Of a stretch of 64,000 bases of DNA, positions 18,876-27,529 are shown piece after piece. Below the pieces are notes generated by a model, which was given only the letters and a program-made list of their open reading frames with translations, was not told the origin of the DNA and did not search any database. Within the stretch, counting starts at the first letter, position 1; every line of letters begins with the position of its first letter. The stretch lies in contig JAKOZT010000065.1 in NCBI GenBank assembly GCA_029779845.1, positions 16,432 through 80,431 of the forward strand. The letters run 5' to 3'. The position numbers and the translations under genes are program-made. This stretch comes from Pseudomonadota bacterium. Lineage in GTDB: Bacteria; Pseudomonadota; Gammaproteobacteria; Burkholderiales; Burkholderiaceae_C.

Positions 18876-20653
18876 GAGAGTTCTTCGTTGAGTTGATCGA
18901 GCAGATGCTGGAAGGCGCGCACGCTCAGGTCGGCGTCGTCGTTGGTGCTGGATTCCAGCGGGTTGTGGCTGATGCCGGCGTTCAGCCCGCGCACGAACAG
19001 CATCGCCTGCGGCATCACCTCGTGCAGCTTCATCGCGTCGTGGCCGGCGCCGCTGGGCATGCGGAACACCGGCAGGCCGAGCGAATCCACCGCGCGCTCC
19101 CAGCGCTGCTGCCACTGCGCGGCGCTCGGCGCGGCGGCGGCGCGCATGGTCTCTTCGGCCTGGTACGACAGGCCGCGGCGTTCGCAGATCGCCTTCAGCT
19201 CGGCGAGCACGTCGTTCGCCAAGGCATCGCGCGCTTCGTTGGTGGTGGCGCGCAGGTCGAGGCTGAAGTTGCAGCGGCCCGGCACGACGTTGATCGAGCC
19301 GTTCGGCACGTTGAGCATGCCGATGGTGCCCACCACGTCCGGCACGCTCGCGGCGCGCTTCTCGACGTACAGCGCCAGTTCGGCCACCGCCACCGCCGCG
19401 TCGCGGCGGCGGTCCATCGGCGTGGTGCCGGCGTGGCTGGCCATGCCGTCGACCCCGCAGACGTAGCGCACGCTGCCGTTGATCGAGGTGACCACGCCCA
19501 GCGGCAGGTCGAGTTCGTTGAGCACCGGCCCCTGCTCGATGTGCACCTCGACGAAGCCGAGATAACGCGACGGGTCGCGCTTCTCGGCGCGGATCGCTTC
19601 GAGCGTCGCCGGCCGGCCCGCGGCCTTCATCGCCGCGCGCATCGTGATGCCGTCGGCGTCCTGCTGCTCCAGCCAGGCCGGGTCGAAATCGCCCGTCACC
19701 GCGCCCGAGCCGAGGAAGGTGGCCTTGTAGCGCTGGCCTTCTTCTTCCGCGAAGCCGATCACCTCGATGCCGAAGGGCAGGCGCCGGCCCGCGCGGTGCA
19801 GCTCGCGCACCGCCACCAGCGGCACGAAGATGCCCAGCCGCCCGTCGTACTTGCCGCCGTTGCGCACGGTGTCGTAGTGGCTGCCGGTGAGCAGCCGTTC
19901 TGCATCCGGATCGCGGCCGTGGTAGACGCCCACCACGTTGCCCACCGCATCGACGCGCACCTCGTCGAAGCCGCAGTCGCGCATCCAGCGTTGCAGCTGC
20001 ACCTGGCAGGCCTGGTGCGCCTCGGTCAGGTAGGTGACGGTCAGCTGCCCCAGCTCGGCATAGCCCGGGTCGGTGTGGCGCGCGAGGATCTCGGCGCAGT
20101 CCCACACCTGGTTGCCCAGCACCGGCTCGAAGCCGAACTTGTCGTTCAAGCGCATCTCGGCGATGCGGTGGATGTTGCGCAGGCACTCGGCGAACTCGAA
20201 GTCCGGGTGGTTGGCGAGGCGGCGCGCGAAGGTGTCGATGATCTCGGCGCGCGCCAGCCCCGCGCCGCGCGGCCCGCGCACCGCGAGGATGAACGGCCAG
20301 CCGAATTTGTCGTTGTAGGCGGCGTTGAGCTGCTGGATGCGCGCGAACTCCCCGGCCGAGCAGTTGGTCAGGCCGGAGGCGGTTTGTTCATTGGTCGATT
20401 CGGCGGTGAGCGTCTTGGCCACCATCGCCTTGCCGGCCAGCTCGGGGTGGGCGCGGATCAGCGCCAGCTGCGCCTGGCGCCCGCCTTCGGCCAGCACCTC
20501 CACCAGCGCGCGCTTGAGCTGGGCCAGCGATCGGAACGGCCGCCGCCGCAAGGCGCGTTCGGCGATCCACGGCGAGTGTTCGTACAGCCCGTCGAGCAGC
20601 CGTGCGGCTTCGTCGGGCGCAGCCGCATTGAGTTGTTCCAGCGTGATCGTCAT
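18872..20653 (-). CDS. Fused OHCU decarboxylase (UraD) :: allantoate amidohydrolase (AllC)
   Basis: This 593-residue fusion has an N-terminal UraD domain of about 165 residues (HSPWIAERA, LIRAHPELAGK, and the FGWPFILAVRG core), which decarboxylates OHCU to S-allantoin. The remaining 420 residues are an M20-type allantoate amidohydrolase with TGSHYDTVRNGGKYDGRLG (metal His and bridging Asp), FAEEEGQRY, VEVHIEQGP, and the C-terminal SGAGHDAM. The second half releases ammonia and CO2 from allantoate. The ATG at 20653 overlaps the puuE stop by 4 nt. The two activities flank allantoinase in the pathway, so the fusion joins non-consecutive steps. Confidence 0.93.
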   Translation of the reverse strand: MTITLEQLNAAAPDEAARLLDGLYEHSPWIAERALRRRPFRSLAQLKRALVEVLAEGGRQAQLALIRAHPELAGKAMVAKTLTAESTNEQTASGLTNCSAGEFARIQQLNAAYNDKFGWPFILAVRGPRGAGLARAEIIDTFARRLANHPDFEFAECLRNIHRIAEMRLNDKFGFEPVLGNQVWDCAEILARHTDPGYAELGQLTVTYLTEAHQACQVQLQRWMRDCGFDEVRVDAVGNVVGVYHGRDPDAERLLTGSHYDTVRNGGKYDGRLGIFVPLVAVRELHRAGRRLPFGIEVIGFAEEEGQRYKATFLGSGAVTGDFDPAWLEQQDADGITMRAAMKAAGRPATLEAIRAEKRDPSRYLGFVEVHIEQGPVLNELDLPLGVVTSINGSVRYVCGVDGMASHAGTTPMDRRRDAAVAVAELALYVEKRAASVPDVVGTIGMLNVPNGSINVVPGRCNFSLDLRATTNEARDALANDVLAELKAICERRGLSYQAEETMRAAAAPSAAQWQQRWERAVDSLGLPVFRMPSGAGHDAMKLHEVMPQAMLFVRGLNAGISHNPLESSTNDDADLSVRAFQHLLDQLNEELS

Positions 20654-21579
20654 GCCTTGGCCTCGTAAGGGTGGACCTGCTTCCAGTGGCGCGCGATGTC
20701 GATGCGGCGGCACACCCAGACGCGGTCGTGGCGCTCGATGTGGTCGAGGAAGCGCTGCAGCGCGCGCATGCGCCCCGGCCGGCCGAGCAGCCGGCAGTGC
20801 ATGCCGACGCTGAGCATCTTCGGCGCCTCGTCGCCCTCGGCGTAGAGCACGTCGAAGGCGTCGCGCAGGTAGGTGAAGAAATCGTCGCCCTGGCTGAAGC
20901 CCTGCGGCAGCGAGAAGCGCATGTCGTTGGTGTCCAGCGTGTAGGGCACGATCAGGTGCGGCACGCTCGTGCCGTCGCTCCGGGTCACCTGCGTCCAGAA
21001 CGGCAGGTCGTCGCCGTAGTAGTCGCTGTCGTATTCGAAGCCGCCGTCGTCGGCGACGAGGCGGCGCGTGTTCGGGCTGTCGCGGCCGGTGTACCAGCCC
21101 AGCGGTCGCTCGCCGGTGAGCCGCTGGATGATCTCCATGCCGATGCGCATGTGCTCGCGCTCCTGCGCCTCCGGCATGGTCTGGTAGTGGATCCAGCGCC
21201 AGCCGTGGCAGGCGATCTCGTGCTTCAGCTCGACAAAAGCCTGTGTCAGCTCCGGATGCCGCTCCAGCGCCATCGCGACGCCGAACACCGTCAGCGGCAG
21301 GCCGCGTTTTTCGAACTCGCGCAGCAGCCGCCACACGCCGACGCGCGAGCCGTATTCGTAGATCGACTCCATGCTCAGGTGCCGGTCCGGATACGCGGCC
21401 GGGTTGAACATCTCGGAGAGGAACTGCTCGCTGCCGGCGTCGCCGTGCAGCACGCTGTTCTCGCCGCCTTCTTCGTAGTTCAGCACGAACTGCACCGCGA
21501 TGCGCGCGTTGCCGGGCCAGCGTGCGTGCGGCGGGTTGCGGCCGTAGCCGATCAAATCACGGGGGTAGGGCGTGGTCAT
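20650..21579 (-). CDS. puuE: Allantoinase PuuE (polysaccharide-deacetylase fold)
   Basis: This 309-residue protein of the cofactor-independent allantoinase type begins with [19 protein letters not shown]. It continues with [16 protein letters not shown], the [14 protein letters not shown] segment and [14 protein letters not shown], all hallmarks of PuuE. It opens allantoin to allantoate. Its start overlaps the gntR stop by ATGA and its stop overlaps the fused gene's start by ATGA, so the four leftward genes should be translated in tandem. Confidence 0.95.
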   Translation of the reverse strand: MTTPYPRDLIGYGRNPPHARWPGNARIAVQFVLNYEEGGENSVLHGDAGSEQFLSEMFNPAAYPDRHLSMESIYEYGSRVGVWRLLREFEKRGLPLTVFGVAMALERHPELTQAFVELKHEIACHGWRWIHYQTMPEAQEREHMRIGMEIIQRLTGERPLGWYTGRDSPNTRRLVADDGGFEYDSDYYGDDLPFWTQVTRSDGTSVPHLIVPYTLDTNDMRFSLPQGFSQGDDFFTYLRDAFDVLYAEGDEAPKMLSVGMHCRLLGRPGRMRALQRFLDHIERHDRVWVCRRIDIARHWKQVHPYEAKA

Positions 21580-22313
21580 GGGGCGTAGGGCTTGAGAGCG
21601 TCGGAAAGATCCGGCGTGCGCGGATCCAGCCGCAGGTTGTGCTCGACGTTGTGCAAATGCTCGTCCATCAGCTTGACGGCGGCGCGCGCGTCGCGCCGGG
21701 CCAGCGCGTCGACGATCGCGACATGCTCGGCCTGCGAATGCTCGGCCGAATGCGAGGACTGGTACATCAGCGCGATCAGCGACGAGCGCGTGACGAGGTC
21801 GGCGAGCAGGTCGGCCAGCACCTCGTTGCCGAGCATGCGCGCGATGACGACGTGGAAGTCGGCCAGCAGCCGCGTGCGGCCCGAGACGTCGGTGCGCTGC
21901 ACCGCGGCCTGCTCGTCGCGCAGGTGGCGGCGCAGCTCGGCGAGCTGCGCGTCGCTCAGCTCGCCGGCGGCGCGCCTGATCATCGCCGTCTCCAGCAGGC
22001 GGCGTACCTCGAACACCTGGCGCGCCTCCTCGATGCTCGGCTCGGCGACGCGCGCGCCGCGCGCCGGCTCGAGCGTGACGAGCTTGTCGCGGCTGAGCTG
22101 GTTGAGCGCCTGCCGCACCAGCGTGCGCGAGACCTGGAAGATGTCGGCGATCTTCTGCTCGGCCAGCTTGGTGCCCGGCATCAGGCGGCGCTCGACGATG
22201 GCCGCGGTGATCGACTCGACGATGCGCTGCGTGCCGGTGGGCGCGTCGGCGCGCGGCTTGCTCGCCTTCGCCGCCGGGCGGACGACTTGCAGTGGAGAGT
22301 TGCTGCGGGCCAT
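21576..22313 (-). CDS. GntR-family (FCD) regulator of urate catabolism
   Basis: The 245-residue regulator has an N-terminal winged helix ([20 protein letters not shown], then [16 protein letters not shown]) and a C-terminal FCD ligand-binding domain ([39 protein letters not shown]). It starts the leftward operon and faces uraH across 78 nt. A perfect TGTATACA-core palindrome lies in that gap, typical of FadR/FCD-type operators. Urate or allantoin derivatives are the likely effectors by context. Confidence 0.92.
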   Translation of the reverse strand: MARSNSPLQVVRPAAKASKPRADAPTGTQRIVESITAAIVERRLMPGTKLAEQKIADIFQVSRTLVRQALNQLSRDKLVTLEPARGARVAEPSIEEARQVFEVRRLLETAMIRRAAGELSDAQLAELRRHLRDEQAAVQRTDVSGRTRLLADFHVVIARMLGNEVLADLLADLVTRSSLIALMYQSSHSAEHSQAEHVAIVDALARRDARAAVKLMDEHLHNVEHNLRLDPRTPDLSDALKPYAP

Positions 22314-22334
22314 GAGGTACTTGAATTGGCAATC

Positions 22335-22350
22335 AAAGTGTATACACTTT
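22335..22350. promoter_or_regulatory. Operator palindrome between gntR and uraH
   Basis: AAAGTGTATACACTTT is a perfect 16-bp palindrome in the 78-nt divergent gap. The core TGTATACA is shared with the site at 22787-22798. It lies 22 nt from the gntR start and 42 nt from the uraH start, so a bound regulator could control both directions and its own synthesis. Confidence 0.75.
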
Positions 22351-22391
22351 TGCCGACACTGCAAGCCGATCATCACAACCGGAAGGACATC

Positions 22392-22748
22392 ATGGGCAAG
22401 CTCACCACCCACGTGCTCGACACCGCCAACGGCTGCCCCGCGGCCGGCATGGCGGTGCGGCTGTACCGCCTGGCCGCCGACGGCGCGGCCACCGAACTCA
22501 AGCGCATCACGCTCAACCACGACGGCCGCGCCGACGCGCCGCTGCTCGAAGGCGACGCCTTCCAGCCCGGGCGCTACCGCCTGGTGTTCGTGGTGGCGGC
22601 GTACTTCCGCGGGCGCGGCGCGGCGCTGGCCGAGCCGCCGTTCCTCGACGAGGTGCCGCTGGACTTCGGCCTGGCCGCCGTGGGCCAGCACTACCACGTG
22701 CCGCTGCTGGCCAGCCCCTGGTCGTACTCGACCTATCGCGGCAGCTGA
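22392..22748 (+). CDS. uraH: 5-Hydroxyisourate hydrolase (transthyretin-like)
   Basis: The 118-residue protein begins [18 protein letters not shown] and ends with the signature tetrapeptide YRGS. It also has the DGRADAPLL and [18 protein letters not shown] segments that carry active-site residues. It hydrolyses 5-hydroxyisourate, the product of urate oxidation, to OHCU. A GGAAGG sequence precedes the ATG. It is the first gene of the rightward arm. Confidence 0.95.
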   Translation: MGKLTTHVLDTANGCPAAGMAVRLYRLAADGAATELKRITLNHDGRADAPLLEGDAFQPGRYRLVFVVAAYFRGRGAALAEPPFLDEVPLDFGLAAVGQHYHVPLLASPWSYSTYRGS

Positions 22749-22786
22749 CTTGCCTTCGGGTAAGTCCGGATCGCATGGTGCACCGG

Positions 22787-22798
22787 ACTGTATACAGT
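22787..22798. promoter_or_regulatory. Second operator palindrome, upstream of puuD
   Basis: ACTGTATACAGT is a perfect 12-bp palindrome with the same TGTATACA core as the gntR/uraH site. It is 130 nt before puuD, in the 180-nt gap after uraH, which suggests that puuD and the genes after it have their own promoter under the same GntR regulator. Confidence 0.7.
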
Positions 22799-22928
22799 TG
22801 AGTTGCGTCGCCGCGGAGCCCGGTGGTCCTCACCGGTCGCGACACTTCCGCCTCACAGAGCCCGCTGTGGTGAGGCAGCACACAGGCCCGTTTCTTGCGC
22901 GGCCGGTGCCGAAAGGAAGTGGCCGCGC

Positions 22929-24125
22929 ATGGAAGCGTATGTTCTCGATTGGGTCAACCTGCTGCTGCGCTGGGCCCATGTCATCGTCGCGATCGCCTGG
23001 ATCGGCTCGTCGTTCTACTTCGTCTTCCTCGACAACAGCCTGACGAAACCCACCGCGCCCGACCTGGTGGCCAAGGGCGTCGACGGCGAGCTGTGGGCGG
23101 TGCACGGCGGCGGCTTCTACCACCCGCAGAAGTACATGGTGGCGCCCAAGACGCTGCCGCCCAACCTGCACTGGTTCTACTGGGAGAGCTACTCCACCTG
23201 GCTGACGGGCTTCGCGCTCTTCACCGTGCTGTATCTCTACCAGGCCGGCACCTTCCTGATCGACAAGAACCTGTTCGCGTGGTCGCCGGCCGGCGCGATC
23301 GCCGCGGCGCTCGGCTTCCTCGTGGTGTTCTGGCTGGTCTACGACGGCATCTGCCGCGTCTTCGGCCAGCGCGAGGGCGGCGAGCGCATCGTCGGCATCG
23401 GCGTCACGATCACCGTGGTGCTCGCCGCGTGGATCGCCTGCCAGCTGTTCGCCGGGCGCGCCGCCTTCCTGCTGGTGGGCGCGATGATGGCCACGGCGAT
23501 GAGCGCCAACGTGTTCTTCTGGATCATCCCGGGCCAGCGCACCGTGATGGCGCAGATGAAGGCCGGCGATCCCGTCGACCCGGTGCACGGCCAGCGCGCC
23601 AAGCAGCGCAGCGTGCACAACACCTACTTCACGCTGCCGGTGCTGATCGCGATGCTCAGCAACCACTACGGCTTCCTCTACGGCGCGAAGCACAACTGGC
23701 TGGTGCTGGTGGCGATCATGCTGGCCGGCGCGCTGCTCCGGCACTCCTTCGTGGCGCGCCACAAGGCGCTCGTCGCGGGCAAGCGCGTGCCCTGGGAGTT
23801 CGCGGTGATCGGCACCGCGCTGATCGTCGCGCTGGCCGCGTGGCTGGCTCCGGCGCCCGCAGCGAAGAGCACCAGCGCGGCGCCGCCGAGCTTCGCGCAG
23901 GTGCGCAGCGTGGTCGAGCAGCGCTGCGCGATGTGCCACAACCAGGAACTGGCCAACAAGGGCGTGCAGCTGCACACGCCCGAGCTGATCGCGCGCAACG
24001 CCCAGGCGCTCTATCAACAGGCGGTGGTCCTCAAGACCATGCCGCTGAACAACGCCACGCAGATCACCGATGCGGAACGGTCCTTGCTCGGACATTGGTT
24101 CGAGGCCGGTTCGCCCCTGAACTGA
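22929..24125 (+). CDS. puuD: Membrane urate oxidase PuuD with cytochrome c domain
   Basis: The 398-residue protein has an N-terminal membrane domain of about eight spans (urate oxidase N-terminal/DUF989 type: LRWAHVIVAIAWIGSSFYF, LHWFYWESYSTWLTGF). A C-terminal periplasmic cytochrome c domain carries CAMCH at residues 333-337. PuuD replaces soluble uricase in many proteobacteria, passing electrons from urate to the respiratory chain instead of making peroxide. The ATG at 22929 follows an AAGGAAG sequence. The porin and permease genes follow in the same direction. Confidence 0.94.
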   Translation: MEAYVLDWVNLLLRWAHVIVAIAWIGSSFYFVFLDNSLTKPTAPDLVAKGVDGELWAVHGGGFYHPQKYMVAPKTLPPNLHWFYWESYSTWLTGFALFTVLYLYQAGTFLIDKNLFAWSPAGAIAAALGFLVVFWLVYDGICRVFGQREGGERIVGIGVTITVVLAAWIACQLFAGRAAFLLVGAMMATAMSANVFFWIIPGQRTVMAQMKAGDPVDPVHGQRAKQRSVHNTYFTLPVLIAMLSNHYGFLYGAKHNWLVLVAIMLAGALLRHSFVARHKALVAGKRVPWEFAVIGTALIVALAAWLAPAPAAKSTSAAPPSFAQVRSVVEQRCAMCHNQELANKGVQLHTPELIARNAQALYQQAVVLKTMPLNNATQITDAERSLLGHWFEAGSPLN

Positions 24126-24164
24126 GCGCACCCCAACGTCGCACCACCGAGGAGGAAACCCGCG

Positions 24165-25175
24165 ATGACCACCCGTACCCGTACCACCACCACCCTTCGC
24201 CGCGGCATGCTCGCCGCCGCCGCGGCGCTCGCGCTGCCCGCCGCCGCACTGGCCCAGTCCAGCGTCACGCTGGCCGGGCTGGTCGACCTCAGCGCCGGGC
24301 AGTCCAAGCCCGTGGGTAACCCCAACAAGGTCTGGGCCGTCGACAACGGCAACATGACCACCAGCTGGTTCGGCGTCAACGGCAGCGAGGACCTGGGCGG
24401 CGGCCTGTCGGCGCTGTTCACGCTGCAGTCGTTCATGCGCGCCGACACCGGCGCCTCGGGCCGCTTCGGCGCCGACACCTTCTGGGCGCGCAACGCCTTC
24501 GTCGGCCTGGCGAGCAACACGCTCGGCAAGGTGACCATCGGCCGCAACACCACGCCGATGTTCGTGACCACGCTGTCCTTCAATGCCTTCGGCGATTCGT
24601 TCGGCTACTCGCCGAGCATCCGCCACTACTTCACCAGCGGCACGATGACCGGCGATTCGGGCTGGAGCGACTCGGTGCTGTACACCAGCCCCAAGCTCGG
24701 CGGCGCCACGCTGCAGCTCTTCATCGCCGCCGCCGAAGCCGGCAGCAACGGCCGCAACCACGGCGTCAACCTGCGCTGGGGCAGCGGCGCCTTCGATTCT
24801 GCGCTGTCGTGGCAGGACGTGAAGAAGAACGGCGCCACCGCGGTGGACGACACCAAGACCTGGCAGGCCGCGGCCTCCTACGACTTCGGCGCCGCCAAGC
24901 TGTTCGGCCAGTTCGGCAACGTGAAGAACGAGACCAGCGGCAACGAATACGACATCGCCGGCCTGGGCGCCGCGGTGCCCGTGGGCGCCGGCAAGATCCT
25001 CGCGCAGTGGGGCCAGATCAAGCCGGAGACCGGCGCCAAGCGCAAGACCTTCTCGCTGGGCTACGACCACTTCCTGTCCAAGCGCACCGACCTGTACCTG
25101 GTGGGCATGAGCGACAAGGTCGACGGCCTGTCCAGCGGCAGCGCGTTCTCGGTCGGCGTGCGCCACCGCTTCTGA
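24165..25175 (+). CDS. Gram-negative trimeric porin
   Basis: This 336-residue porin of the betaproteobacterial OmpC-like family has a signal peptide ending in AALAQ, then SSVTLAGLVDLSAG. Its last strand is GSAFSVGVRHRF, ending in phenylalanine as needed for outer-membrane assembly. It lies 39 nt after puuD and 26 nt before the permease gene. The position suggests it admits urate or related purines, but general porins of this family are not strongly selective. Confidence 0.92.
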   Translation: MTTRTRTTTTLRRGMLAAAAALALPAAALAQSSVTLAGLVDLSAGQSKPVGNPNKVWAVDNGNMTTSWFGVNGSEDLGGGLSALFTLQSFMRADTGASGRFGADTFWARNAFVGLASNTLGKVTIGRNTTPMFVTTLSFNAFGDSFGYSPSIRHYFTSGTMTGDSGWSDSVLYTSPKLGGATLQLFIAAAEAGSNGRNHGVNLRWGSGAFDSALSWQDVKKNGATAVDDTKTWQAAASYDFGAAKLFGQFGNVKNETSGNEYDIAGLGAAVPVGAGKILAQWGQIKPETGAKRKTFSLGYDHFLSKRTDLYLVGMSDKVDGLSSGSAFSVGVRHRF

Positions 25176-25201
25176 CCCGACGACACCCCGAGGAGACGAG
25201 C

Positions 25202-26674
25202 ATGAGCGACCCCACCGTCCACCCCGTCGACGAGAAGCTCCCCGCGCCGCGCCTCGCGGCGCTGGGCCTGCAGCACGTGCTGGTGATGTACGCCGGCGCG
25301 ATCGCCGTGCCGCTGATCGTCGGCCGCGCGCTCAAGCTCGCGCCCGAGCAGGTGGCGCTGCTGATCTCGGCCGACCTGTTCTGCTGCGGCCTGGTCACGC
25401 TGATCCAGTCGCTCGGCGTCACGCGCTGGTTCGGCATCAAGCTGCCGGTGATGATGGGCGTGACCTTCGCGGCCGTCGGCCCGATGGTCGCGTTCGCCAA
25501 CGCGATGCCGGGCGTGGAGGGCGCGCGCGCGATCTTCGGCGCGATCATCGGCGCGGGCGTGATCTCGATGATCATCGCGCCGATGGTCAGCAAGCTGCTG
25601 CGCTTCTTCCCGCCGGTGGTCACCGGCACCATCATCGCGATCATCGGCATCAGCCTGATGCGCGTCGGCGTGGGCTGGGCGATGGGCGGGCCGGCGCCGC
25701 TGGCGCAAAGCGTCGACGTGCCCAAGCTCGTCGCGATGGTCGACGCGGCCAAGGCCACCGCCGCGGCGGCCAGCGCGCCTGTGAAGATCGGCCCCATCCC
25801 GATGGCCGACAACCCGAACTACGGCGCGCTCGACACGATGGCGGTGGCCGGCGCGGTGCTGGTGTTCATCCTGCTGCTGGTGAAGTTCGCCCGCGGCTTC
25901 GTCGCCAACATATCGGTGCTGCTGGGCATCGTGGCGGGCTGCATCGCCGCCGCGGCGATGGGGCGCATGAACTTCGACAAGGTCGCCAAGGCGCACTGGT
26001 TCGACGTGGTCACGCCCTTCGCCTTCGGCATGCCGACCTTCGACATCGTGATGATCCTGACGATGACGCTGGTGATGATCGTCGTGATGATCGAATCGAC
26101 CGGCATGTTCCTCGCGCTGTCGGACCTCACCGGCAAGAAGATCGACCAGCCCGCGCTGGCCGCCGGGCTGCGCACCGATGGTCTGGGCACGCTGATCGGC
26201 GGCCTGTTCAACACCTTCCCCTACACCAGCTTCTCGCAGAACGTGGGCCTGGTGGGCGTGACCGGCGTGAAGAGCCGCTGGGTGTGCGTGGCCGGCGGCG
26301 TGATCATGATCGTGCTGGGCATGCTGCCGAAGATGGCCGCCTTCGTCGAGGCGATCCCGCAGTTCGTGCTCGGCGGCGCGGGGCTGGTGATGTTCGGCAT
26401 GGTCGCGGCCACCGGCATCCGCATCCTCTCGACGGTGGACTTCAAGGGCAACCGCCACAACCTCTACATCGTCGCGCTGTCCATCGGCTTCGGCCTGATC
26501 CCGCTGGTGGCGCCGCGCTGGTCGCAGCAGATGGCGCACGGCCTGCATCCGCTGCTCGAGTCGGGCATCCTGCTGACCTCGGTGGCGGCGGTGCTGCTGA
26601 ACATCTTCTTCAACGGCGCGAAGGAAGACCGGGCGAGCGCGATCGAGGCGGCGAAGACGGCGGAGGCGCATTGA
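25202..26674 (+). CDS. NCS2-family urate/xanthine permease (UacT-like)
   Basis: The 490-residue inner-membrane symporter with about 14 spans has the N-terminal LGLQHVLVMYAGAIAVPLIVG and the family signature QNVGLVGVTGVKSR (QNxGxxxxTxxxxR). Such proteins take up urate or xanthine with protons. Its place at the end of the urate arm favours urate. The start at 25202 has AGGAGACGAGC upstream. The C-terminus extends about 20 residues past the last span. Confidence 0.92.
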   Translation: MSDPTVHPVDEKLPAPRLAALGLQHVLVMYAGAIAVPLIVGRALKLAPEQVALLISADLFCCGLVTLIQSLGVTRWFGIKLPVMMGVTFAAVGPMVAFANAMPGVEGARAIFGAIIGAGVISMIIAPMVSKLLRFFPPVVTGTIIAIIGISLMRVGVGWAMGGPAPLAQSVDVPKLVAMVDAAKATAAAASAPVKIGPIPMADNPNYGALDTMAVAGAVLVFILLLVKFARGFVANISVLLGIVAGCIAAAAMGRMNFDKVAKAHWFDVVTPFAFGMPTFDIVMILTMTLVMIVVMIESTGMFLALSDLTGKKIDQPALAAGLRTDGLGTLIGGLFNTFPYTSFSQNVGLVGVTGVKSRWVCVAGGVIMIVLGMLPKMAAFVEAIPQFVLGGAGLVMFGMVAATGIRILSTVDFKGNRHNLYIVALSIGFGLIPLVAPRWSQQMAHGLHPLLESGILLTSVAAVLLNIFFNGAKEDRASAIEAAKTAEAH

Positions 26675-26685
26675 GCCTGCGTTCG

Positions 26686-26709
26686 GGCCGGGCTCGTCGA
26701 AGCCCGGCC
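26686..26709. terminator. Hairpin between the convergent permease and nsrR-like genes
   Basis: GGCCGGGCT and AGCCCGGCC form a perfect 9-bp stem with a 6-nt loop (CGTCGA), 12 nt after the permease stop and 8 nt from the nsrR-like stop. No T-tract follows in either direction, so it may act as a weak bidirectional terminator or an mRNA 3'-end protector. The loop resembles the TTCGACAAGCTC repeat family. Confidence 0.45.
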
Positions 26710-26716
26710 GCGTGGC

Positions 26717-27181
26717 TCACTTCGCGTGTGAGCCGCGCGCCTTGAACACGATGGGCTGCGCGCCGAGCGGCAACGCCGCCGGCAGCGGCTCCAGAATGTC
26801 CGCCAGCGTGTAGCGATCCAGGTTCTCCATGAACGCCGCCAGGCTGCCGTGCAGCACGCCGGTCAGGCGGCACTGGCCGCTGAGCGTGCAGACGTTGCCG
26901 GTGGCGAAGCACTCCACCACGGCGAAGTCGGGCTCCATCGCGCGCACCACGTCGCCGATGCGGATCTCGGCGGCGGGCCGCGCCAGCCGCATGCCGCCGC
27001 CGCGGCCGCGCAGGGTTTCGAGGAAGCCCGCCAGCGCGAGCTGGTGGGTGATCTTCATCAGGTGCGCTTCCGAGATGCCGTAGACCTGCGCGATCTCGGC
27101 GATCGTGCACAGCCTTCCGCCGTGCTGGCCGACGTGCATCAGCAGGCGCAGCGAGTAGTCGGTCATCGCGGTCAGGCGCAT
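26717..27181 (-). CDS. Rrf2-family regulator, NsrR-like
   Basis: This 154-residue regulator begins MRLTAMTDYSLRLLMHVG and has the NsrR-like recognition region TIAEIAQVYGISEAHLMKI. Three cysteines (C91, C98, C104) could bind an Fe-S cluster; the spacing is wider than in E. coli NsrR (C-x4-C-x5-C) but similar in kind. NsrR senses nitric oxide. Its divergent neighbour ccoG carries a matching 23-bp inverted repeat in front. NsrR is favoured over IscR, but this is not proven. Confidence 0.85.
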   Translation of the reverse strand: MRLTAMTDYSLRLLMHVGQHGGRLCTIAEIAQVYGISEAHLMKITHQLALAGFLETLRGRGGGMRLARPAAEIRIGDVVRAMEPDFAVVECFATGNVCTLSGQCRLTGVLHGSLAAFMENLDRYTLADILEPLPAALPLGAQPIVFKARGSHAK

Positions 27182-27232
27182 CTCAGTTGCTCCACCGCGC
27201 GATGCGCGACCCACGACGCATGAAACCTCCAC

Positions 27233-27384
27233 CCGTTCGCCCTGAGCAGGGGACTGAGCTTGCCGAAGGCCCCGTGTCGAAGGGTCAGGGGCTTCGACAA
27301 AGCCTGTCCTGAGCTTGTCGAAGGGCTCAGCCCCTTCGACAAGCTCAGGACCCGCGAGGGCTTCGACAAGCTCAGCCCGAACGG
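27233..27384. repeat. Array of TTCGACAAGCTCAG repeats
   Basis: Several degenerate direct and inverted copies of the TTCGACAAGCTCAGG/CCGAACGG element fill much of the 348-nt gap between the nsrR-like gene and ccoG. One pair, 27307-27325 and 27332-27350, is a perfect 19-bp inverted repeat around a 6-nt loop and could form a strong hairpin. Such elements are dispersed in many high-GC proteobacterial genomes. A related copy is at 1091-1138. No gene is supported in this gap. Confidence 0.85.
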
Positions 27385-27497
27385 AGGAGTGAGGCAGTTG
27401 CCGCGTTTCATTTCAGTCGGGGTTCCGTGCGGGAAGTGCAGAAAGCATAGGGCTTGCGCATTCTCAAGCCCCTGCGGGTGCGCAAGGGCCGGTGCTA

Positions 27498-27520
27498 AAG
27501 ATATACTATCCGCATATCTT
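27498..27520. promoter_or_regulatory. NsrR-like operator upstream of ccoG
   Basis: AAGATAT and ATATCTT flank nine bases, giving a 23-bp inverted repeat. This matches the 11-1-11 size and A/T-rich ends of NsrR sites. It ends 9 nt before the ccoG start, a good position for repression. The surrounding stretch is notably A/T-rich in a very GC-rich neighbourhood. Confidence 0.6.
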
Positions 27521-27529
27521 AAGCGCGCC

